The translations under genes were made by a program, and so were the position numbers. Of a stretch of DNA of 64,000 nucleotides, positions 57,928 to 64,000 are shown in pieces. Numbering within the stretch: the stretch's first letter is position 1; each line of letters begins with the position of its first letter. Origin of the DNA: Fuerstiella sp. (lineage in GTDB: Bacteria; Planctomycetota; Planctomycetia; Planctomycetales; Planctomycetaceae); contig JAQWOH010000086.1 of the NCBI GenBank assembly GCA_029245955.1, positions 1 through 64,000 on the forward strand, written 5' to 3'. Under the pieces are notes generated by a model. It did no database searches. It saw only the letters and a program-made list of their open reading frames with translations, and was not told where the DNA came from.

Positions 57928-59769
57928 TCATTCGGGAAATTCGATTGGGCGGTTGTCTCGCTGATGATACCGCCGCACCGCTTCCTCGTGGTTGGCGGTA
58001 CCATCCGGATTCAGAAGGACGGACCGAATATCAACCCCCTGGAACGATCTCTGCTGTTTCGACCATTGCTGCAAAATCCGCTCCGCTGCTTTACGTCTTT
58101 TTGCCGCGGGCGCGAGAAAGTCGTAGTCAACATCCTCGAACCCATCGTAGGTTCGAATGGTCCTTTCCGCGATAAAACGCACGACTGAATAGGAATCGTC
58201 CAGTAAATGAGTCAGCAGTGGCACTTGCCATTGATCCCCCGATGTTTTTTTGGCATCGGTTGACGCAAAGGCGTTGGCCATCACCGCACGCTGTACGGCG
58301 TCGCCGGAAAGCAGATAATCGACCGCGGCAGAGAGGTCGGGTGTCTTTGCATCGACGTCCGGGTTCACGTGTGTGATGTCGTACCACTTATGGAGCTGGT
58401 CATCAGTCCACGCCAGGGTTTTGTCAAGGTGGCAGAGATTGCAGGCGTTGGGGCGATCAGGCGCCCCCAATGAGGGGCTGTCAATACGGTGGCTGCGAAT
58501 GGATTTCAGCAGCCCGAAACTTGTGTGAGGCATGTGGCAGTTCAGACAGTTGGATCCTGGCGAGGATGAACCATGGTGTGTGTGTTCCGTAATGCGAGTC
58601 TCATATTCTGAGTGGCATTGCAAACATGCTCTGGAGGACCTCATTCCGGGTCGTAGCTGGTCGGAACGATCTTCATAGCTGTGCATGGAATGACACGTGG
58701 TACAGGAAATGCTGCCATTTCTGTAGCAATCGGCATCCTGCATAGCGGTGAATTCACGTCCCCCGAGACGCATAGTTCCATCCGACCAGTAGCCGTTCAA
58801 TAGATGGGAACTTTGTTGGACATGTTCGTCTTTGAAATTATGCATATATCGGGTTTTGTGAATGTCGTCGCCGGCACGATATTCCAGTCCGTTCATTAAG
58901 AAGCCGGGAAGATCGGTAAATGAGAACTGGCTGTGACATCGGCCGCATATCTGGGATGACCGGCGATGGCCCAGATTTGTTGGATTGACCATGCTGACGT
59001 CAGGTGGTTGTGATTCTTCTGATGGCTTCTGTCGGTGAAAATCAACATGCTCCCGACCGGGGCCATGGCACGCTTCGCACGCAATTCCAAAGTCAACCAC
59101 TGTTGTGTCGTAACGTTCTGTTGTGAGATCCCTGTCCGGTCGGCCGCGGACAGCGTGGCATTGTATGCAGGAATCATTCCAGCGACTGATTCTCGCGTGT
59201 TCAGACGGTGGTGTCAGAAACGAGTCTTCCACCGGAATCCATCGATCTCGGTTGATGTGAAACACAAAGGGCACTCGCCACAGCTGGTTGTCCAGCCGGC
59301 TGTTGATCCAATACGCCTGATAATGGTGACTTCCGGTGGTCATTACGATCTGGCGTTCGACCTGTCGGGCAGTGGACGTATGAAACGTTGATCCTCTTCG
59401 TTCGGCTTCCGCTTGCTCGTCGATATCCGGGAGACTGACGAAGAACTGTTTTTTGCGGCGGAAAAATCTGTATGTGCCCCCTCGGTCGGTGAAGGTCTCA
59501 CCCGCGAATGGAGCAACGACAGCTTCCGGCGAGGCAACCTGAGTCATGGAACGATGGTAGCTTCGATGCCATGTCGCATGCTCTTTGACGTGACATTCGG
59601 TGCAGGTCTCCGCTCCCGCAAATTCATCATCTGCTCCCTGCGGGGGCACACTCCCGATGAGCGTGGGGGCAGCGGGACGCGCAGGATCATGGTCTTGGGG
59701 CGGTGAACGGAGCCAGGAGACTGTCACCGCGGCACCAATCGTTATGAGGAAAAACAGCAGAATCCGCAT
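57928..59769 (-). CDS. Octahaem c-type cytochrome
   Basis: A 613-residue secreted protein with one N-terminal helix (L-L-F-F-L-I-T-I-G-A-A-V). Eight C-x-x-C-H sites are present: CTECH, CIQCH, CEACH, CGRCH, CTTCH, CLQCH, CLNCH and CNLCH, spread from about residue 57 to residue 450. Extra His residues after the sites (e.g. H-R-S-Y-H-R-S) could be distal haem ligands. The C-terminal ~150 residues look like HEAT-type helices (V-D-Y-L-L-S-G-D-A-V-Q-R-A-V-M-A-N-A). It resembles the cytochrome c554/multihaem group common in planctomycetes. A periplasmic electron-transfer role is likely; the redox partner is unknown. Confidence 0.88.
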   Translation of the reverse strand: MRILLFFLITIGAAVTVSWLRSPPQDHDPARPAAPTLIGSVPPQGADDEFAGAETCTECHVKEHATWHRSYHRSMTQVASPEAVVAPFAGETFTDRGGTYRFFRRKKQFFVSLPDIDEQAEAERRGSTFHTSTARQVERQIVMTTGSHHYQAYWINSRLDNQLWRVPFVFHINRDRWIPVEDSFLTPPSEHARISRWNDSCIQCHAVRGRPDRDLTTERYDTTVVDFGIACEACHGPGREHVDFHRQKPSEESQPPDVSMVNPTNLGHRRSSQICGRCHSQFSFTDLPGFLMNGLEYRAGDDIHKTRYMHNFKDEHVQQSSHLLNGYWSDGTMRLGGREFTAMQDADCYRNGSISCTTCHSMHSYEDRSDQLRPGMRSSRACLQCHSEYETRITEHTHHGSSSPGSNCLNCHMPHTSFGLLKSIRSHRIDSPSLGAPDRPNACNLCHLDKTLAWTDDQLHKWYDITHVNPDVDAKTPDLSAAVDYLLSGDAVQRAVMANAFASTDAKKTSGDQWQVPLLTHLLDDSYSVVRFIAERTIRTYDGFEDVDYDFLAPAAKRRKAAERILQQWSKQQRSFQGVDIRSVLLNPDGTANHEEAVRRYHQRDNRPIEFPE

Positions 59770-60067
59770 TGATCGCTGTCTTCAAAAGGCCGTGGAATGC
59801 TTAACCAACATGCTAACTGTGGCACGGTACACGTTCAACAGGGACCTGTCGTAAACAGCGGTCGATCGACAGCAGCGACTGCGCAGTTGGTCTCGGATTT
59901 TGCCTTTTTGCTGAGCTAACGGAAAACGATTTCATAGAACGTCGTTATTGATCTGCAGCGTCGGTGCGGTACGGTTCTGTTTGCAGGGTGAAAACGCAGC
60001 GGTATTTCTTATTCTCGGGTATTTTGTGTCGATTTGTTCCACAATGTCGCCATGTGCGTTTGATTTC
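59770..60067. other. Divergent gap before the prepilin gene
   Basis: About 300 nt without a gene between the octahaem cytochrome (minus) and the prepilin promoter. It should hold the cytochrome promoter on the minus strand. No palindrome or ORF of note was seen. Confidence 0.4.
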
Positions 60068-60096
60068 TTGACAATTAACAAATAGGCATTTATGCT
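60068..60096 (+). promoter_or_regulatory. Sigma-70-type promoter of the prepilin gene
   Basis: TTGACA at 60068-60073 and TATGCT at 60091-60096 with a 17-bp A/T-rich spacer, an almost consensus housekeeping promoter, about 68 nt before the ATG at 60164. A GGAGAG ribosome-binding site at 60151-60156 follows a run of nine T. Confidence 0.75.
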
Positions 60097-60163
60097 CACC
60101 TTAACCGCTTTTCTATGTACTGGTGAGCCTTGTCTTTATATTTTTTTTTGGGAGAGTCGAAAC

Positions 60164-61192
60164 ATGAAAAAACGATTACGTGGTTTCACACTAATTGAGT
60201 TGTTGGTGGTCATCGCTATCATCGCGATTCTTATTGCACTTCTGCTTCCTGCTGTGCAGCAGGCTCGCGAAGCGGCTCGAAGAACCCAGTGCAAAAACAA
60301 CCTGAAACAAATCGGGTTGGCGCTGCACAACTATCATGATATTTATGGCGCGTTCCCACCTGCCCGCGTTCGGACTTATGGCAGTGGAATCCAGTCTTGG
60401 AACACGAGCAATGTCAGCTGGGGCGCTCGAATTCTTGCCCAGATAGACGGCGCTCCGTTGTTTAACCAGATCAACTGGGACCAAGCAAAAGGTAATTCCA
60501 CGGCGAGCGGCCATAATGCCAATCCGGATGGTGCGATGCGTCAGCGACTGGCTGCTTTCCGCTGTCCTTCAGATGCCGAAAACGGAGCAGGCAAGTCGTT
60601 CGACCTGCCCGACGGAAGTGGTGTCGTCCGTGGTGCTGCTGCCAATGGCAACTACGGCCATACCAACTACGTTGCAAATCTCGGGAACTACGCACGACTG
60701 CAGCCGCAGAATAACAACGGTCGGATCAGCCGGTTTGACGGTATGATGAGCGAAGTGTCAAAGGTCAGAATTCGGGACGTCACCGATGGTACGTCCAACA
60801 CTCTGCTGTGTTCGGAAGTTCGGATCGGATTCCCTCACCGACGCAGCAATCCAAGTGAGTCAGGTCCGAACACATCACTCGGACGAATCTTTACCTGTCC
60901 ACAGAATGGCAATCGTGAAGGAAATTCCTTCCGCCAGACCGGTAATTCATGGTTTTATGGCGAACGTCCGAACTCTGTCGTCTTTACGACACATGTCGGG
61001 CCGAATTCAAGGCTTTATGACTGCGGCAGCAACACAGACCGAGCAATGTTTGCTGCACGCAGTGCCCATGTCGGTGGAGTTCAATGTACACTGGCTGATG
61101 GTTCTGTTCGTTTCGCGAGCGAAAACATCGATCTTGGCGTCTGGAAGTTTCTTGGCAGTCGCCACGATGGCGAGTCACTGGGCGAATGGTAA
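60164..61192 (+). CDS. DUF1559 type IV prepilin-like protein (H-X9-DG)
   Basis: Start at ATG 60164 (342 residues), with GGAGAG seven bases upstream. The prepilin leader M-K-K-R-L-R-G is cut before F-T-L-I-E (Glu at +5), and the hydrophobic helix L-L-V-V-I-A-I-I-A-I-L-I-A-L-L follows. R-E-A-A-R-R-T-Q-C-K-N-N-L-K-Q and Y-H-D-I-Y-G-A-F-P-P-A are the family's second signature. Near the C-terminus H-V-G-G-V-Q-C-T-L-A-D-G forms the H-X9-DG motif. Planctomycetes carry dozens of such pseudopilin-like proteins, probably part of a secreted or pilus-like structure. A small lipoprotein gene follows, and a terminator closes the unit. Confidence 0.93.
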   Translation: MKKRLRGFTLIELLVVIAIIAILIALLLPAVQQAREAARRTQCKNNLKQIGLALHNYHDIYGAFPPARVRTYGSGIQSWNTSNVSWGARILAQIDGAPLFNQINWDQAKGNSTASGHNANPDGAMRQRLAAFRCPSDAENGAGKSFDLPDGSGVVRGAAANGNYGHTNYVANLGNYARLQPQNNNGRISRFDGMMSEVSKVRIRDVTDGTSNTLLCSEVRIGFPHRRSNPSESGPNTSLGRIFTCPQNGNREGNSFRQTGNSWFYGERPNSVVFTTHVGPNSRLYDCGSNTDRAMFAARSAHVGGVQCTLADGSVRFASENIDLGVWKFLGSRHDGESLGEW

Positions 61193-61241
61193 GCCCTTGT
61201 TTCTATCTTGGTTTTCTGTCTCTGTACTTGAGAGGTTAATA

Positions 61242-61427
61242 ATGCGTGCTCTGCGATCATTCCTCCTGGCGTTCTCGCTGGTTTTGCTGCCGATACTGGC
61301 CGGATGTGGTGGCGGTGTTGAAACCGGCACTGCTGTTGATGAAGCTACTGCGAGTGAAGACTCCACGTCAGGCATGACCGAGGCAGAAGTGGAAGAATTT
61401 GAAGAGGGTGAGGAAGGCGAAGAGTAG
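61242..61427 (+). CDS. Small acidic lipoprotein
   Basis: A 61-residue protein with GAGAGG upstream of ATG 61242. M-R-A-L-R-S-F-L-L-A-F-S-L-V-L-L-P-I-L-A-G-C is a classic lipoprotein signal with the lipobox L-A-G-C, so about 39 residues remain after processing. They are Ser/Thr-rich and then Glu-rich, ending E-E-F-E-E-G-E-E-G-E-E. It lies 49 nt downstream of the prepilin and upstream of the shared terminator, a layout often seen after DUF1559 genes. No named family; an envelope role is inferred. Confidence 0.75.
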   Translation: MRALRSFLLAFSLVLLPILAGCGGGVETGTAVDEATASEDSTSGMTEAEVEEFEEGEEGEE

Positions 61428-61466
61428 AAGCTTTTCTGACCGACCTTCATCGCTGTGATAACTTAG

Positions 61467-61496
61467 GGTGGACCCAGTATGGGTCCACCTTTTTTT
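61467..61496 (+). terminator. Strong intrinsic terminator of the prepilin-lipoprotein unit
   Basis: A perfect 9-bp stem GGTGGACCC / GGGTCCACC with a 5-nt loop is followed by seven T (61490-61496), 40 nt after the lipoprotein stop. Confidence 0.95.
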
Positions 61497-61895
61497 ATGG
61501 TGGAAGTTCCTTCGTCGTTTCCAAATACAGCGTCACAAGCCGTTTTGAAACAGTTGTCTTACGATCTTTGAGAACCCGAAAACAAGAGCCAGAGATTCCG
61601 AAAAATCCGAATGCAAAGATATCAGTCGCGTGGGGTTTCGAAGTAAATACTGATTTTCCGCTCTTCATCGAATGGTCACGTGTGACCGGGCTGTTCCTGA
61701 ACAGGTATTCCATGCAGGTGTGACCTGTTCAAGGCATGCCGTGTGGAAAGGGTGTTGGAAATGGGGCCATGAGACGTAACCGTAAAACATCTGTGTCGGT
61801 GTTCTTGTAATTACATTTAGAATTACCTGGCACTGACAACGTTGGTTGGTCGACGGAACGCCGTGAGTGTTGCGTAGACACGTTGTGATAATTCG

Positions 61896-61914
61896 CCGTC
61901 CGTCCGTCCGTCCG
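61896..61914. repeat. Short CCGT microsatellite
   Basis: Four CCGT units plus CCG in the ~460-nt gene-free stretch (61497-61963) between the terminator and the next gene. Nothing else was recognised in this stretch; a 72-codon minus ORF near 61500-61713 has no features of a gene. Confidence 0.75.
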
Positions 61915-61963
61915 GTTGGGGCGTCCATTTGGGTCGCCGTCCGGAGGTTTCCGCTGGCATTCG

Positions 61964-64000
61964 ATGATTTTGCACACCAGTCATGCCTTGTCTCCGTCTG
62001 ACGAAGGAAATTTCAACCTAACCGTCGGTTTCCCGATCGGCGCTGCGGCGTTGGTGCTGAGCCTGCAGCCACTTTCGAATGTTGAGTTGTGGTGGCAATT
62101 GGTTCGAGGCAGAACGGTGATGAGCGGAGAATGGGCGCCGTCGCGATTCCTGCTGAGCCATGAGGTGCTTGCGAACGGTGACTGGCTGAACGGTACAATT
62201 GCGTGGGGCGTTTTTCTGTGGGGCGGTATTGCGGGATTGATGGTGCTGAAGATCTTCGTGGCACTTTTCACGGGGGGGCGACTGCTGAAAAAGTGTGGCC
62301 GCAGTTTTCAGAGAACGTTCTTTTGTTTGACGCTACTGGTGGCCGTTCAGCCGGTATTTGACCCGTCGTCTTCCACGTTTGATTTCTTGAGTATCCTGTT
62401 GGTGGCTGCACTGGCGCAGAAACAGCGGTACTTTTCGATTGCCGCCTGGGCCGTCGTCTGGGCTAATTTTTCGACGGGCGCCATTTGGGTGATCCCCGTA
62501 TTTGTGGCCTTCGTGCATCATGGACGTATGGTTGGCGTCCGCGGTACTGCGATATGGGTGTGTGCTCTATTGGTCTGCCTGAGTCTTACACCACGAGGCC
62601 CATTGAGTGCAGTGGACATGCTTGTCCTGGCGGTCCCATGGTTGTTCAACGAAGCAGTATTCCTGACTGGAACCGGCTATTCAAACAGTCCTGTTACCAT
62701 GTCAGTTATGGCTGCCATATTTATGGGTCTCTCTGCGCTGGTATTGCCTGGTACCGTAAGGTCACGAAAAATTATCGTGGTCGTTCTGACCGGCGTTGGT
62801 GTGATGACGGCAAGGTACCTTCCACTGGCAGCCACCGTCAGCGGTTTAATTCTGATCGATCTTCCGGACAATGTTCGACTGAAGAAGCTGTCTCATTTCA
62901 AAGGGATGCGCGTGGTGGTCTCGGCAATTGCTGCGACCATCGTTATCTGGAACGTTGCCGGAGGAATCGGCGGTCGCAGTGATCGTCTTGGCTGGGGGAT
63001 AGCGGATAGTATAGATCTGAGATTTACAGAGAGAGATCTTCAACAGCATCAGAACAGCCATCTTAAGGCTCACTGCACTGATGTGAACGGTGCGGGCCTG
63101 TTGTTGATGGCCTGCCGATCTGTGCAGGTTCTTGATGTACCGGAAGCGGCGATCAGAGGTGACAGATTGCAGGAGTTCTGGCTGATGAATCACGATCTGG
63201 CGACTGGACGCAAGGTTTCCTTCATTCGCCAGAATGGTACTGAGGGCGGTTGGTGGTGTGAGTTGATCAATAAAGATGTGTCTCTCCTGGTCGTTTCCCC
63301 GAAGCGCCAAGCGGTTCTAACCTCTTTGGAGCCGACGTTGTGGAAGCCGTTATCTCTGGATTCTCCGCAACTGGTTTTCGGCGTTGCCGGCATACGCCGA
63401 TTCAATTCTCAGATTCTCACGACAAGGTCACAGCGTGACCTGTTTGAGTATGGCGGCTGGCGGCACGAACTATATTGCCGGACATCTGTGCCGTCGCACA
63501 CTGACCTTTGGGCGGCAACAACGGGATTCCTGGATGTCCGCGCGGATATTCGTCAGGCTGGAGTCTTCCGAGCGATGGCGATGAATGTCGCCGCAGTGCG
63601 AACGATTCTCCCCGTTCTTGACTTCGGTGGCAGGCCGTCATGTCAACAGGAGTTTCTGAAGATTCAGCAACAGTTTGCCTGGTACGAATGGCTGAACAGC
63701 GGACAGGTCAGCGCGCTGCGTCGTCAGGTGCTGCACCGTCTGCAGTCCGAGGTGTCCGTGCCGGGCGTGCCTGAAGGTGAACTGGTCTCCGACAAAACAG
63801 CCGCGATTCCCAATGATGCCATTCTTTCATACTGTTCCGGTGACTTAACTGCAGCGACAGCAGCCCTGACCTCACAAACGGTCGAGGCACAGTATGCGAA
63901 ACACGTTTTTCAGTGGGAATCCGGCGACAGCCGGAACGCGGACACAACTCTGAGTATGATGGAGGCTGCATACCCGGATCACCCATTAACAGCCATGATA
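61964..64000 (+). CDS. Large membrane protein, 3' end outside window
   Basis: The frame from ATG 61964 is open to the last base (679 codons). Eight to nine hydrophobic segments fill residues ~15-330: V-G-F-P-I-G-A-A-A-L-V-L-S-L first, then L-L-V-C-L-S-L-T-P-R-G-P and V-S-A-I-A-A-T-I-V-I-W. An early E-L-W-W-Q-L-V-R-G-R pattern and the layout recall multi-span glycosyltransferase-like or tetratricopeptide-bearing membrane proteins of planctomycetes. A soluble domain starts near residue 345, containing W-L-M-N-H-D-L and later helical segments that could be TPRs. The start is uncertain, since the nearest GGAGG is 17 nt upstream. Function unknown. Confidence 0.65.
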   Translation, partial: MILHTSHALSPSDEGNFNLTVGFPIGAAALVLSLQPLSNVELWWQLVRGRTVMSGEWAPSRFLLSHEVLANGDWLNGTIAWGVFLWGGIAGLMVLKIFVALFTGGRLLKKCGRSFQRTFFCLTLLVAVQPVFDPSSSTFDFLSILLVAALAQKQRYFSIAAWAVVWANFSTGAIWVIPVFVAFVHHGRMVGVRGTAIWVCALLVCLSLTPRGPLSAVDMLVLAVPWLFNEAVFLTGTGYSNSPVTMSVMAAIFMGLSALVLPGTVRSRKIIVVVLTGVGVMTARYLPLAATVSGLILIDLPDNVRLKKLSHFKGMRVVVSAIAATIVIWNVAGGIGGRSDRLGWGIADSIDLRFTERDLQQHQNSHLKAHCTDVNGAGLLLMACRSVQVLDVPEAAIRGDRLQEFWLMNHDLATGRKVSFIRQNGTEGGWWCELINKDVSLLVVSPKRQAVLTSLEPTLWKPLSLDSPQLVFGVAGIRRFNSQILTTRSQRDLFEYGGWRHELYCRTSVPSHTDLWAATTGFLDVRADIRQAGVFRAMAMNVAAVRTILPVLDFGGRPSCQQEFLKIQQQFAWYEWLNSGQVSALRRQVLHRLQSEVSVPGVPEGELVSDKTAAIPNDAILSYCSGDLTAATAALTSQTVEAQYAKHVFQWESGDSRNADTTLSMMEAAYPDHPLTAMI

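Noticed and set aside
61495-61713. 72-codon minus-strand ORF after the terminator
   Set aside because: No ribosome-binding site, signal or family feature, and it starts from an isolated gap.
1-64000. Search for insertion sequences, phage genes, CRISPR repeats and attachment sites
   Set aside because: No transposase, integrase, Cas-like protein or spaced repeat array could be recognised on either strand.

Overview
The window most likely comes from a planctomycete (phylum Planctomycetota, probably order Planctomycetales). The evidence is the set of families rather than any rRNA: a paired DUF1549/DUF1553 cytochrome protein and DUF1501 protein, a second DUF1501 protein, a DUF1559 prepilin with an H-X9-DG tail, a sulfatase, sialidase-like propellers, an ASPIC/UnbV (CRTAC1) protein, a multihaem cytochrome and a relic of a planctomycete 'membrane-bound dehydrogenase'. 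No rRNA, tRNA, CRISPR array, transposase or phage gene was seen.

Region 1 (1-6.5 kb). The end of a repetitive Gly/Ala/Thr-rich protein runs in from the left. Five minus-strand genes follow: an HTTM-like membrane protein, two different ATP-grasp ligases, an RraA-family protein and a 6-phosphogluconate-dehydrogenase-like oxidoreductase. They lie downstream of, and in the same direction as, the polysaccharide genes.

Region 2 (6.7-21.3 kb). A complete-looking Wzx/Wzy-type exopolysaccharide locus is split into two divergent operons around a ~0.6 kb control region (16180-16771). The minus arm holds a Wzz-like chain-length protein, a GT4, a GT2, a Wzy-like polymerase, a Wzx-like flippase, an APH-fold kinase-like protein and a CelD/FemAB-type acyltransferase, packed with 4-nt overlaps or gaps of at most 28 nt. 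The plus arm holds the initiating phosphoglycosyl transferase, a membrane protein with a degenerate GGDEF domain, a NodB polysaccharide deacetylase and a Wza-like export protein. Together these cover initiation, assembly, flipping, polymerisation, modification and export.

Region 3 (21.3-32.5 kb). A decayed thiamine-diphosphate enzyme gene (acetolactate-synthase type) is followed by an apparent sialic-acid use locus: an exo-sialidase, a fusion of a NanM-like kelch propeller to a sodium/solute symporter, a secreted CBM9-like protein, a second symporter and a small membrane protein. Between the two symporters lie two more broken genes on the minus strand, an amidohydrolase that has lost a metal-binding His and a shredded membrane-bound dehydrogenase.

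Region 4 (32.6-51.5 kb). This is a planctomycete polymer-degradation and uptake landscape: a secreted GDPD, a PQQ-type propeller, a five-bladed glycosidase-like protein, DUF1501, a LamG-like/PSCyt1/DUF1549/DUF1553 protein, a sialidase-like propeller, a second DUF1501, a sulfatase, a full TRAP transporter (P, Q, M) and a zinc alcohol dehydrogenase.

Region 5 (51.8-64 kb). A TPR protein and a CRTAC1 protein converge on a minus-strand set of an octahaem cytochrome, a multi-span membrane protein of unknown family and an SGNH hydrolase with C-terminal TPRs. A DUF1559 prepilin with a consensus promoter, a tiny acidic lipoprotein and a strong intrinsic terminator form a clean unit. A long membrane protein runs off the right edge.

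No clear new defence or mobile system was found. The least-described items are the degenerate-GGDEF gene in the EPS operon, the octahaem/multi-span/SGNH-TPR set beside CRTAC1, and the paired ATP-grasp genes.
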